This document shows positions 44,963 through 55,985 of a stretch of 64,000 nucleotides of DNA, piece by piece (the stretch's first letter is position 1; every line of letters begins with the position of its first letter). Below the pieces are notes generated by a model, which did no database searches, had not been told where the DNA came from, and saw nothing but the letters and a program-made list of their open reading frames with translations. The position numbers and the translations under genes are program-made. Origin of the DNA: Bemisia tabaci (taxonomy: Eukaryota; Arthropoda; Insecta; Hemiptera; Aleyrodidae); assembly GCF_918797505.1 (NCBI RefSeq), contig NC_092801.1:30511487-30575486 (forward strand). Direction: 5' to 3'.

Positions 44963-45684
44963 CAGCGGCGTGGCGTGCTTTACGATATATCGATTGTTAT
45001 GCCATTTAAACCTATAGAAAAGGATCGATGGATAGGGTGTTCGCAGCGAACACTTTAAAAATCGATTCTTTACCATAGGTTTAAATGGCATAACAATCGA
45101 TATATCGCAATGGACCACTAGATAAGGTACGAATTTCAGCATTCTGATACATGTTTCTTAACCAAAATTTTACGTAAAACACGATGCACACAACGAAAAT
45201 TACCGAAATTAACTCCTTAGTCCTTACGAAGATATTTAATGATTCTTAATGCGTGAATTCAAACCACCCGCTCATGAAAACACAATACTCTACGTGATTC
45301 ACATCGCGCGCTAAACGTTATCATGACAGTCTCTGCGATATAAAAATCTGGCAACCTTAATCTTGACGCTTTGGCTCAGTTATAGCAAATTGCTAATAGT
45401 TTGAACAACACATGATGGGAAATGAACATTGCTCGATTGAGAAGCTTGCTAAAACCGTTGTAGTGGGCGATTTGACTCACGTAGAGTTTTGAGTTTCTTG
45501 TGAGCGGGCAGTTCAAATTCCTCGTAACCAATGTGAAATAAAAACGTTAATATCTTCGTTAGGAGTTGGTTTCCGTAATTTTCGTTGTGTGAATCGTTTT
45601 CCACGTGAAATTCTGGTTAAGAAACATGTATCAGATCGCTTAAATTCGTACCTTGTCTAGTGGTCCATTCACGCCACGCCACTG
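44963..45684. mobile_element. hAT-type MITE interrupted by a 557-bp palindromic element
   Basis: The outer element has CAGCGGCG and CGCCACTG ends and a perfect 8-bp duplication GCTGCATC (44955-44962, 45685-45692). Its right arm is split between GCAA and TTCACG by the TGGACCACTA-ended element at 45111-45667. It ends 78 bp before exon 2 of secreted gene copy 3. Confidence 0.93.
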
Positions 45685-45762
45685 GCTGCATCTCTTGCGC
45701 GCAACAAACCGATTTGCGAATTTCATGGTTGCCAAATTTCTAGCTCGGTCTTTTTTCCACAG

Positions 45763-46602
45763 ACGTTCGCAGCTCTGGTGTTACTTCACCACGCTGCGAG
45801 AGCCATGCCGCCCGGTGGCAGAAGCTTCCGACTGGAAATGGACGAACCGAACATGGCTGAACCGAACACGGGTGAACCGAACACGGGTGAACCGAACACG
45901 GCTGAACCGAACATGGATGAAGGGAAGGATGACTTGCCGATCATGGACGGAGCGAACATGGACGAACCGAACAGGGGCGATCTGGGCACCGGAGACAAAA
46001 CCGAGACCCACGTGGCACGACTAACAACCCGGGCCCCAAATCCTACAACGAACACCGGAGATAAGCAATCCTGGGGCAGTAAAATCCTCGGAGGAACACT
46101 AAAAAAAACCTTGACGAAACTTAAATCCTCGCGTATTTCTAGACAGAAAAGCATATTAAATGCACCCTCCAAGAAGGATTTGAAAGAAAGCGATGCTAAG
46201 CTGAAGGAAATTCAAAGGAAAGTTTCAACTAGGAAGAGGACCTCATCGAGTGTGTCATCGGTTGGTTCATTTTCTGGAGGCAAGTCGTTTGGGGGTGGAT
46301 CCTTCGATGAAACATCCTCCGGTGGATTCCGGTCCCCCGATGAAAAATCCCGCGGCAGGTCCCCCGATAGGTCCCGGTCCCCCGATGAAAAATCTACCGG
46401 TAGGTCCCCCAATAAACCCCGGTCCCCCATTAAAAAATCCTACCGGGGGAAAGGCGATTACCAGGACGGCGTCAGTTTTCCTACTAGTGATTTGGCCAAG
46501 GCCAAAAAAAGAGTCCCCCCAAAATCGTCATCGTTCAAGGAGGAAGGAAATACAGGTAAAGATGAGGCTGGTGAAATCGACGTCTCTGTTGTAACTGTTT
46601 AA
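45763..46602 (+). CDS. Secreted acidic-repeat protein, copy 3, exon 2
   Basis: I do not recognise this protein. A TTTTTTCCACAG acceptor leads into TFAALVLLHHAARA, with signal cleavage predicted before MPPGG. The joined protein is 290 residues. It has five-residue acidic repeats (NTGEP, NTAEP, NMDEP), then RLTTRAP, then a Lys-rich block with QKSILNAPSKKDL, which is closely matched in copy 1. A Gly/Ser segment follows, then an RS-type repeat of the pattern RSPDEKSRGRSPDRSRSP, and the end GEIDVSVVTV. There are no cysteines after the signal peptide. Its 3' end is partly duplicated just downstream (46717-47060). The RS-like repeats are absent from the other copies, so tails diverge fastest. Secretion is well supported; the biological role is unknown. 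Confidence 0.85.
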   Translation, partial: TFAALVLLHHAARAMPPGGRSFRLEMDEPNMAEPNTGEPNTGEPNTAEPNMDEGKDDLPIMDGANMDEPNRGDLGTGDKTETHVARLTTRAPNPTTNTGDKQSWGSKILGGTLKKTLTKLKSSRISRQKSILNAPSKKDLKESDAKLKEIQRKVSTRKRTSSSVSSVGSFSGGKSFGGGSFDETSSGGFRSPDEKSRGRSPDRSRSPDEKSTGRSPNKPRSPIKKSYRGKGDYQDGVSFPTSDLAKAKKRVPPKSSSFKEEGNTGKDEAGEIDVSVVTV

Positions 46603-46716
46603 AAAAGCATTTTCTTCGTCAAAGAAAAAAGTTAATTCCGTTTGAATTTAGAATATTGGACAAATAGATACTAAAATCATTTTAGTGAAAATAAACATTC
46701 TTCTTCTCGCCGTAGT

Positions 46717-47060
46717 TCCCCTGGTAGGTCCCGGTCCCCCGTTGAAAAATCCCGCGGCAGGTCCCCCGATAGGTATCGATCCCCCAATGAAAAATCCCCC
46801 GATAGGTCCTTTTCTGGAAAATCATCCGGGGGACCCGCGTTTGAGAGAACCGCATCATTTATCCTAGTAGTCCCTTGACCACCAAAAAAGTCTCCTCAAA
46901 ATCGTCACCGTTCAAGGAGGAAGGATATACAGGTAAAGATGAGGCTGGTGAAATTGACGTCCCTGTTTAAAAAAGCATTTTCTTTATCGAAGGAAAAAGT
47001 TAATACCGTTTGAATTTTGAATATTGGACAAATAGATAATAAAATTATTTTAGTCAAAAT
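46717..47060 (+). pseudogene. Partial duplicate of the 3' end of secreted gene copy 3
   Basis: This segment repeats the RS-type repeats, the last codons and the 3' untranslated sequence of copy 3 (compare 46360-46690). It reads RSRSPVEKSRGRSPDRYRSP, meets a stop near 46877, then in another frame gives FKEEGYTGKDEAGEIDVPV and a TAA. The stop and frameshift make it a broken duplicate. A TTCTTCTCGCCGTAG just before it could serve as a splice acceptor, so use as an alternative last exon cannot be excluded. Confidence 0.75.
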
Positions 47061-47064
47061 GACC

Positions 47065-48100
47065 ATTCTTTTTCTCCTTGAGAACTTTGATTTTGAAGTA
47101 AACAAATTCTTTTGATGTTACAATCAAGAAAAAAACTGACGGAAATAAAATAATGCCTTCTAATCAAAAGCACATCGTTCTTTTAATTTAAACATGTCTT
47201 CAAACCCAGTTTTAGGTGAGTGAATGAACGTAATTTTTGTCATATTTTTGAGTTATTAAGGGTGTTTTGAGTGATTGCGAGAGTGTTTTTCATTATTTTT
47301 AGAAAGAAAATATATTACTACAAATATATTTAAACCTGTTTTTACTAACTTTACGATGGAATTCGAACAATTCTCTGAAAGAAAAATTCATAAACTTACC
47401 ATTACGAGTATATTACTTTTAAAATTATTGTTTACATTCTGTCGAGGTGTGCGTGTGCGTGTGCGTGCGTTCTTTTTTTGAATAAATTATGACCTTTCTG
47501 TAATTTAATGAATTTGTAAAAATTGTTTCAGTATCAATTTCAATTATAATAATTTTCATCTTTAGTCTTCGGAATTTTTTCTACTGGGAATTTTATGTGT
47601 TAGTATTATTTTATATAATTGTTAATTTAATAAATGCATTCAGTTTGAATACAATTTTTCCTTATTATAACATGTACGTTCTCATGAGTTTTCCGACCCT
47701 GGCTGTTTGAATTTACTTTACAGCAGAAATTACGTACTTTATGGATATAAAAAAAAGCTTACAGAAGAACTTTGGTGAATATTTGAATTTGTTCAATACG
47801 ATGGTGGTTCGTTCAATGAAATTTCAAAAGAAAAATATAAGGACTTCGCTCCGCTAAGAACTCAAGAATGATATACGCATAAGAAAGTTAAGATTCTTAT
47901 TTTTAAGATTTCAGTGTAAAATTGGTCATGTTGTACAGACACTGAGAAAAAACTCTGGCGGAGAAAGCCTCGCTCAAAGGCTGTGCAGAGGCACTTTTTG
48001 AAACTTGGAAACACTTTTTTTCCTCCATTGAAATGCATGGAAAAACTCGATTTTTAGTGAGGTAGCTTCCCTCACCTAATATTGATAACTTCAATGGATT
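47065..48100. other. Downstream flank of secreted gene copy 3
   Basis: AT-rich, with a short GT-type run near 47447 and the candidate poly(A) signal at 47629. No gene is seen. Confidence 0.5.
47629..47634 (+). promoter_or_regulatory. Candidate poly(A) signal of secreted gene copy 3
   Basis: AATAAA precedes ATTCAGTTTGAATAC, which resembles the CGGTTTGAATAAATG context after copies 1 and 2. It lies about 1 kb past the copy 3 stop. Confidence 0.4.
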
Positions 48101-48103
48101 TAA

Positions 48104-48544
48104 GGTGATTCGATGGACGCCATATTTGGTGTCAGAAAGGCATGCGATGTATCGCATCGATTAGTTTCATTTTTTCAGCTACTCGTCATTTTTATCCAAT
48201 TTTGAGATCGCAATTCTGTTGTCAGGAGATTAAAGCACTCACTTACGAATTTTAACAAAGAAATTCAACGTAATGAAGGCGTGGTTTTTTTAGAGAGAAA
48301 ATATCGCATTCGAGTGCAGTTTCGATATCAGTATCGAATGCGATGTTTCCTCTCTAAAAAAACCACGCCTTTATTACGTTGAACTTCTTTGTTAAAATTG
48401 GTAAGTGGTGCTTTAGTCTCCTGACAACAGAATTGCGATCTCAAAATTGGAGAAAAATGACGAGTAGCTGAAAAAATGGAACCAATTGATGCGATATATC
48501 GCATGCCGTTCTGACACAAAATTTGGCGTCCATCGAATCACCTT
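48104..48544. mobile_element. Palindromic element, 441 bp
   Basis: GGTGATTCGATGGACGCCAT and complement define long arms that meet at a ATTCGAGTGCAGTTTCGATA centre. The arms are over 90% matched by eye. Confidence 0.88.
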
Positions 48545-48558
48545 AAATGGAAACAAGA

Positions 48559-50776
48559 CACAGGAAGAAAAAAAGACTTCGTGCGTGGGACCCGATGTTT
48601 AGGTCATATGGATCTCTGAAGTTTTCGGATTGAGCATCTGAACACTTTAGGTCCAGCTGCTGACGTTTGGATCTCACATCTAAAAATTCAGTTCTTACAT
48701 CTGAAGCACTTCGGTTTTTCACACCCGAAAAACTTCACGGAAAAAAAAGGCCTGCTACCCGAGCGGAGTAGTCCGTACCGGTTGCAGGAAAGTTCCTGTG
48801 AATATAGCGCTATAGAGGGTTACCGGGGTTGACGACTGTAATAGTACCTGTGAAGTTGATGGTCACTATGCCGGAGTGGACAACTGCGAATGTCTCGCTA
48901 CGCCGACCGTCCTACTCATTCACCACTCCAGAGAGGTCGGCTGTGAATACCGGAACTCCCGGTCGTTCATGCGGCTTATTCGTTCGTTAGATCAGACCAA
49001 GACGAATTTTGTAGCAGAGCTAGACTGATGTAATTACAGTACCGAATTTCTTTTTCTCCCCCCCCCTTCTCAGCCCTGCTGCTCCAGGGATCCTCAGGTT
49101 TTCCCTGTGCATTAGACCAGTTATTATTCGTTGAGAAAGCTCTTGTTCCTATATAGGAATAAGAGTTTATTAGTTCTTCAGGTTCGCATCCGTTTTAGCA
49201 ATTTCGTACTTTCCGTTCATGCGCAGTTCATGATGTAAGTCAGAAACCCAAAAAAGTCCCGCAATCAAGATCTGGTGCTCCTGTATCAGTTTCTGTTTGA
49301 TTTTGATAGTTTTTCCGAAAGATGAGAGTTTTTTAAAAGAGCTGTCAGGCGTCAAAGCTGTTCAAAAGCTCAAAGATGTGTGTGTTTATCAGTCATTGAA
49401 CACCGTCATGAATTTTCTACCAATTTTCAAAATTCGTCACCCTTTAGTTACTTATTAACTAAATAAATAAATAAGCAAAAAATGGGGGGAAATAATTGTT
49501 TCATGTAACTTATTTGCTTTGAAGTTAACGTGCATCACGCGTTTGTCGATGTCAGTATTTTCTCTCTTTGGATTTCAGCCTTTCAATAAATCAGTGGGAC
49601 TTAATAGTTGCGTTACTAATGTCGTGAATGTGTAATGAAATGCCAGTATTCTTAAAAATTCAAATTGCGGATTTTATCATTGATTGATTTCTAAATGAGT
49701 GACCAAATAACAAATATACAAGCATTATAAAACCATCGATTCCATTAAAAATGAATGAATGCAAATAAAAATTGAATATTAGTTACATTAAATTCCTCAC
49801 TGTTGTCCAGCTATGCGTAACTCAAATGGTAAATATTCTCGCGTTGTACTTGATATATGTATAAAGTAGGTGTGCACTTGTTTGCAGGTGTGATGGGGCA
49901 AAAACAATAAAGATCCAAGATACGAAAAATTGAATGATTCTGTGAAGCAAAATGTGAGAAATGAAATAAGAAAGATAAAAATGTGAGTAATAATGTATGA
50001 GTGACGAATTCTGAAAATCTAGAATATTCGAGGGCCTAAAATGGCCTAATAAACACACTCACCTTGACAATACACTTAATCCTTAACTGCCTACAGCTCT
50101 CGTAGAATCGTCTCAGATTTCTTCAAATACATCAACATCGTACACAAAAACAAAACAGAAAATAACACAGTGTTCACACAGATATTAATATTCCAACTGA
50201 AACTTGGAAAGCAGTTAAAACGGTCAGAACGGTTGGAAGTCAAACACCAATATGGCGCGCGGTGGTAAGTGGACAAAGACCACGCCAACGGTAATTAGTT
50301 GGCCGGACAGACATGCGGAAATGCGGACCAACGCGGGGTTGAGCCCTGATCCTTCTGTGCCGACGGGGGTCGATGCGTCCGGTATCCACGGGGTGGACTT
50401 TCCCCGTTCGTTGGCGCCGACCAGCCGCTCGTCATTACTGAAGTTACGGTATTCATCTCAGACCCGAACAGCCGGGTTCCACAGGCGACCTGAGTACGGG
50501 GTTGACAACCAGGAGTCACCTGGGTCTTTATCAGACAGTCGTTCCTCAAGCTCGTACCTCAAATTCACCGAGCAGGTCCGCTCACGTAGCGGACCACTTT
50601 TTTTTCCGTGTTCGGTTCTCACATCTGAGGTACTTCAGATATAAGAACTGAAGTTTCAGATGTGTGATCCGAACTTCGACAGCTAGACCTAAAGTGTTCA
50701 GATGCTCAATCTGAAAACTTCAGAGATCCATATGACCTAAACTTTGGGTCCCACGCACGAGGTTTTTTTCTCCGTG
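48559..50776. mobile_element. CACGG-ended MITE split by a larger element
   Basis: The two arms (48559-48735 and 50611-50776) contain AGACTTCGTGCGTGGGACCC and CATATGGATCTCTGAAGTTT and their complements. A copy with no insertion is at 57422-57730. The arms are separated by the element at 48736-50610. Confidence 0.85.
48736..50610. mobile_element. 1.9-kb CACGGAAAAAAAAG-ended element, unknown type
   Basis: The ends CACGGAAAAAAAAGGCC and CACGGAAAAAAAAGTGG (right end read on the minus strand) are followed by TGCTACCCGAGCGGA and CCGCTACGTGAGCGGA. TT lies outside each end as a 2-bp duplication. The right 350 bp are GC-rich and hold an open frame at 50252-50644 starting MARGGKWTK, which I cannot match to any transposase. 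The rest is AT-rich. It may be a non-autonomous element that has captured host sequence. Confidence 0.65.
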
Positions 50777-51517
50777 CAGTGTTCCAAACTTGCAAGAATC
50801 CCCACCAGTGTTCGAAACTCACCTTTGAGTCTTAAGAGTCATGTGGCGCATCAAGCCCGATTTTTAGGCGCCATTGAGGATTTTATAGGGGCCAAATTGA
50901 CTTTTCGCCTATATATGATGGCGCATTTGGTGAAAAGTTAGACGCAAGATGTTTTCGTAACAGAACTAGTAAGTAGCTGTAATTTGGGGAGGACAAAAGC
51001 ACTAAGAATGAAGTCATGAAGAATTGAAAAAGCAAGCTTTTACTTTCAGTGCCGAAAATTCTGAGTTTTTCCAATTCAAGTAGATTTGTTTGTCTTTCTT
51101 TATGTGGCTTCCTGTGAAAATCCAGATTTTTAGGGGCCATGTTGGCCCACAGCCTTCATTTTCTAGGCGCCATGTCCGATTTCTTAGGCGCATTTAGCGC
51201 GTTGGCGCGGCGCCAGTGAGTTTCGAACACTGATTCCCACTGAGACTGTGTAAAAATATTTTCCGTACCGGGCTCAGAGGACGAATGTTCAAGGTGTTGC
51301 ACTCCTCAACCTGAAGCAATCAAAACCACGGCTCGAGTACCCAGAACTGTCTGCCTCTGAGCCCAGAACAAGAAGCATGTCAATGCCGAAGGCAATTAAT
51401 CAACTCAGGCATTTTATCAAATGCCTAGGCCGATAGTCTTTTGACAGTTTACGGAATTCTGTAAATTAATAGCGAGGAGTTCACGGGTTTTTAATATTTT
51501 GGGGAGGATAACTCTTC

Positions 51518-51607
51518 TCTGATGATCTCTGGGAGGATAGGGGGCAATGGCGTTTGGGCGTCGCAGAGCGCGTGGCGGCGCTATAAAAGCGGCTTTATGT
51601 ATGTATG
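51518..51607 (+). mobile_element. 5'-truncated LINE tail, 90 bp
   Basis: It encodes DLWEDRGQWRLGVAERVAAL and a stop, then GGCTTTATGTATGTATG. TAACTCTTC flanks both sides (51509-51517, 51608-51616). The interval 50780-51500 and 51620-51925 show nothing else. Confidence 0.85.
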
Positions 51608-51928
51608 TAACTCTTCAAATCCGCGAACTCTCCTTGTTCCCTCCTTTTTACATGCCTTCAGTACACTTAAATGTTAAAATTATAAAAATTCCATGTTTTA
51701 TGACGTGCTGAAAATTTCATGAGAAATATGCATTCAGAATCTTAACTTTTTTTAAAATACTATTGTATGTTGCATATTTTCACAGAGAATTCTTTCTTAC
51801 AGAAGCAACTAATTATTTTGTCTAAATTTAGCGTAAAAAATCAAAATTTCAATCTAAGTAAGAATATTTGACTATTTGCCTAGGCATTTGACGAAATGCC
51901 TGATTTGACTATTTGCCTTCGACACCTA

Positions 51929-52193
51929 TATGGATTGCATTTTGCAAAAAGGAACCACTAGCATTGCAATGATGCTAAGATTGTGCAACTTCATTTTTTG
52001 CAATAAAATTGCGGAAATCGTGAAAAACTACGAAATTTAAATGGTAATTTTTGTCTTAAATTTACAGTTTTTAGCGAGTAAAATAGGAACTATTAATGGA
52101 TAATCGGGTTTTTCCTCCAAGACAAAAGAAGTTGCACAATCTTAGCAACATTGCAATGCTAGTGGTTCCTTTTTGCAAAATGCAATCCATATG
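51929..52193. mobile_element. MITE, GGATTGCATTTTGC-ended family
   Basis: Best-preserved copy: ATATGGATTGCATTTTGCAA and complement, with about 60-bp arms containing TAAGATTGTGCAACTT. Confidence 0.9.
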
Positions 52194-52362
52194 ATCGGTA
52201 ACTTTTTTTTCAAAGGACCACCATAGTTATCACACAAGCTCTGCAATCCTTGAATATAGGTTTTAAAGTTTCGGTTTGATGAGAGGTGTTCAACCAGAGA
52301 TGTAGGGGCCGGCCTCTAGCCAATTAAGAACGCGGGCGGTATTCATCGTCGTTTCTTAACTG

Positions 52363-52488
52363 GACGTATTTCTATCAAACGGAACTATGTGCATTGTGAC
52401 GGGAGCCCTGCAATGCATATATTCTTATGGGTATTAGGGCTCATGTCTTAATGCAAATAGTTCCGTTTGATAGAAATACGTCCAAATA
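52363..52488. mobile_element. GGACGTATTTCTATCAAAC-ended hairpin MITE
   Basis: A 126-bp palindrome with almost perfect arms. The interval 52490-53170 holds no gene. Confidence 0.85.
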
Positions 52489-53171
52489 GCTTTTTTTCTT
52501 AGGAATTCACCATACGATTTACACTGCGTCGAACCATTCTGACGAAACTTAACTTAAGTTCAGCAGTTTAACTTAAAGGAGGGTGAAAAGGAAGTTTACG
52601 GACCCGTTTGACGCAACGTCATTAAAAGTCATAAAAATAACGGAACTGGAGTAAAATTTGGCAACCTAACTTCAAAAATAGATTCTTTCTAGGGCTCAAA
52701 ACGATCCCTCACTGCAGAAAGCCCAGAGAGTCACTCTTTTCACAATCATGGGTAAAAACTGGTAATTTTTTTCTTCTTTTTTTTGAGACGTTGGTTTCAA
52801 AAGTCATGGCTTCATGTCAAAAAGACAGTCGGTCCATTGTAGTGGCATGTTGCATGTCATGAGAACATAGCACAAAAAAGTTCTTTTAGAGGTGATATCT
52901 ATCGGATTCCCGACTTTTACCTTCCGCAGGAAATGCTTGAGTACTTTTGCGAGTGCATCAATCAATCAAACACGTTTCAAAGTTCAATGCAAGGACAAAG
53001 GCACTTTGCGTCGATGTCCGGATCACGAGGAAAATTTGATCAAAAAGCGATGGACCATTACGGCTGGTAGCATTACGCATATACCGTTAGAACAGGTTTT
53101 TTTTGTCACGTTGCGGACGCACGAGGTTTTCAATAACATTTCGTGCGTTGGATCGCTCGATCCACCTCTTA

Positions 53172-53336
53172 AACTCATTGGCGGATCTAGTAAGTTGGCA
53201 ACATTGTTTTTCTCCACTTAAACCTATGGGAGTGTATCGATTCTTGGAGGGGCTGATGTCGCGACAAGAATCGATTATTTAACATAGGTTTAAATGGAGG
53301 AAATCCGGTGTTGCCAAATTGCTGGAACCGCCTCTG
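53172..53336. mobile_element. MITE with GGCGGATC ends
   Basis: Second full copy of the family at 25912-26075, with the same GATTCTTGGAGGGGC core. The interval 53340-54075 is AT-rich and unassigned. Confidence 0.85.
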
Positions 53337-54079
53337 CTTAAACTTGTGGAAGTCAGGTTGTTCGTAACGAACGCCTCAACGGTCGATCTTTACAATGGCT
53401 TTGAATGGAAAAATATCGATAACTGATGATTTAAGCCTCAGCAACGGAATTTCTCCTGATTGTCAGCTGATTGTTGAAAGCTAATGGACTTCATGTCACG
53501 AAGATGGTAAAATAAAGCTGGGTGCACACTATCTTGCGGGGAAAAACAAGGCTAAAAAGTTCAAAGTAGTTTTCCTTGCAAAATAGTGGGGACCCAGCAT
53601 TATTTTACCACCTTGCTGCGTACCAATTTATTTTTTGTGTTTTTTTCTTAACGCTAAGCATTGCCATGTTGAGGGGAAAGGAGTAACAGGTTGTCATTAA
53701 AAAAAATACAGTTAGATTACTTTTTCATTCGCATAGCATCATAGAAATCAGTAATCTTTAGTTTTAACCCATTTGTGCATAGATCTTGTAGTGTCAAATA
53801 CGACAAATTTTAAGCGTTTGGTTGCGTGTGCACCTCGCTGCAAGCACAGTAAAAGTACAAAATGTAAAAGAAAAAAATTAAAATGCTTTGGAAATCATTA
53901 AATTTGACACGGAACCACCAATATTTAAAAAAACTCACTTTATATTATTATTCCTCTTTGATAAATTGATAATTTTTTTTTTCATCAATTTAAATGAGAA
54001 TAATAAATGCAGAGTGTGCAAACATTTCAAAATCGGCATGAATTAAAAAACGCTGACTATGCGAGTATCTTCAATATCA

Positions 54080-54795
54080 GAGCCTAACAGAGCGGAGCGG
54101 CGTGCTGCCAGCGTGAGAGGCTCACTGGTGCCTACAAACCTAAGTGGATACTTCACGCATTGCACAATGCTTGAAGTATCCACTTAGGTTTGTAGGCGCC
54201 AATGCGCGTTTCGCGCTGGCCGCCCGCTCACCGTGCGGCGGTGTTTGAAGCAACTATTTCACATCAGAGGTGTTGCTTAGTATTATACGAAATTGAACGT
54301 ATTAAGAATGACAGGCATCCTTTAAAAGTACAGATCTTTCCTCGCAAAACAAATCAAGATACTTATTGTACACAGGAAAAATCTAGGAGCCTTTAACTGA
54401 GGCAAATCAAGAGGTTCGTCCGGTTCAGGTATAACGAGGTAGGAATTTCTTGAAAGATAATTAAATTCTGTTGCACCAAAGAGGAGTAGAGAGTTTTAGT
54501 GAATTTTGTCTCATGGAATTGACGCTCCCTCATTTTTACCAAAAATCTCAATTATATACTATTCTCCGTGGGACCAAACAAAAAAAAAGAACAAAAAAAA
54601 ACAAGCAAATCCTCATTCTTCCAAGACATTATACATTTTCATCCAAAAACGTCGTGAATAATTGTCGTTTGTATTTACACGTGGACCAATTAACTTTGGG
54701 TCGCAACTGGCACGTGGACCAAAACTCACGTGCCGAAAAAACGCAAGGACGTAAATTACTGGAAAAAACAGGTGCGCGGACAAAAAATCGTTGAC
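54080..54795 (+). repeat. Second copy of the hairpin-bearing repeat
   Basis: It corresponds to 13780-14880 without the 430-bp insert. Its hairpin arms (54126-54155, 54172-54201) differ from those of the first copy at the same positions on both arms. A CACATTTAAAGC-like hairpin MITE is at 54963-55083, next to a GT run. Confidence 0.8.
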
Positions 54796-55184
54796 GAAGT
54801 GTCCTATAACCCCTCTGTGCGAAGAAAATTCTGCAAAAACTTCAAGGAATGATGTCAATTTGCTCTTCTTTAAAAAAAAAATATAGAGGCGGAGATTTTC
54901 AGACACCGCAAACGAGATAGATGATTGCGGACTTACGCCGTCGATGTGTGTGTGTGTGTTCAACAGGACACATTTAAAGCAAAAGGAACCATATCAATTT
55001 TGACAAGAGCCTTGTTACGCATGTGCTGTTGAGAATCTTAGGGCTCATGTGAGAATAGATATAGTTCCTTCTGATTTAAAAATGTCAAGTTAAAATCATT
55101 AAGAACTCCATTTTTTCAAAAACTGCCCAGTGGCTTCATCGATGTACATCCTGAATGCTATGCTATAATGAAATCGTTACTCAC

Positions 55185-55276
55185 CGTTACATCGGTGGCA
55201 GGATGGTCGATGAAGATGAGCTCCGACTCCTCACCGTCCAACAGTACGGAAACCGCTGTCTCGTTCCACTCGTCGT
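55185..55276 (-). CDS. RGK-family small GTPase, upstream exon
   Basis: This 92-nt exon lies between a TTTCAG acceptor and a perfect GTGAGT donor on the minus strand. Two bases complete a codon from an exon outside the window. The rest reads DEWNETAVSVLLDGEESEL then IFIDHPATDVT, which is the switch II/G3 segment of insect RGK proteins. It ends in phase 0, so it joins without a gap to PEECIDSYEP in the exon at 12716-12911. No P-loop exon (GxxxxGKS/T) was found on the minus strand between here and 64000, so the N-terminal exons are presumably beyond the window. The 42,273-bp intron that follows contains three unrelated genes on the plus strand. Confidence 0.92.
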
Positions 55277-55317
55277 CTGAAACAAAAAGAGGAATCGTCA
55301 AGAAACATTGAAATTCT

Positions 55318-55440
55318 TAGTTAGGAGTTAGTTTCAGCAATTGTCGTCGCGCAAATCTTGTTTTGCGTGAAACTTTGGTTAAATTACATGTATCAAAATA
55401 CTTAATACTTAAATTCCTACTTTGTCTACTGGTTCATTGG
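55318..55440 (+). mobile_element. Right-end fragment of the 550-bp element
   Basis: TTAGGAGTTAGTTTCAGCAATT through CTACTGGTTCATTG matches the last 120 bp of that family. It lies 40 bp upstream of the RGK exon, inside the intron. Confidence 0.7.
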
Positions 55441-55699
55441 CTGTTTCTCTGGTTTGCAACAGACTGTTACACACGCTTACAAAGTTCCAGTTATCATCTG
55501 TAATCATTCGGTGTATCATTCAATATCACGATGCGCAATACTTTTTGATACGAATCTTTAAACTCCGGTGTGGGTGGCGAAGTATCACACGAAACTGAAG
55601 GCGTTTCCGAGACGGGTAACTTGAATGATTTCCGCGTATTTTGTGGCGCTGACGTTGGAGAAAAAGTTTGAACAATTCCATTGCATTGAGAGGAGGCCG

Positions 55700-55985
55700 T
55701 TGCTGTGGGCTGATTGTTGAAATTCGTGGACAAAGCGATAGACAAAGAAGACAAACAGGATATGAAGGGCACTAATGGTGGATGCGGATGGTTGCAATGG
55801 ACAAAGAAGGTAGATAATGGACTAACTAACGGCAACCCACGAAGACCCGATGGTAAGTCCATCACTTCGTCCCTTAATCTATATAATAACCACCCATTTC
55901 AACCAATGGGTCGCTCCATACTCCGAATGTCTTCTTTGTCTATAGCTTTGTCTATCAGTTTCAACAATAAGCCCGCTGGTAAGTA
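55700..55985. repeat. Inverted repeat with TTGTCTATAGCTTTGTCTAT arms
   Basis: CAAAGCGATAGACAAAGAAG (55730 region) is inverted relative to CTTCTTTGTCTATAGCTTTG (55930 region). A third copy lies near 56890. The 123-codon minus-strand frame at 55494-55865 overlaps this repeat and is not called a gene. The interval 55990-57415 shows only a short CTGATGGGGCACAGGG hairpin (about 56310-56385). Confidence 0.65.

Noticed and set aside
46212..46430. Minus-strand frame with GDRDLSGDLP repeats
   Set aside because: Antisense of the RS-type repeats in secreted gene copy 3.
55494..55865. 123-codon minus-strand frame with Ser/Pro/Thr-rich text
   Set aside because: Part of it is the inverted TTTGTCTAT repeat, and no splice partner or homology supports a gene.
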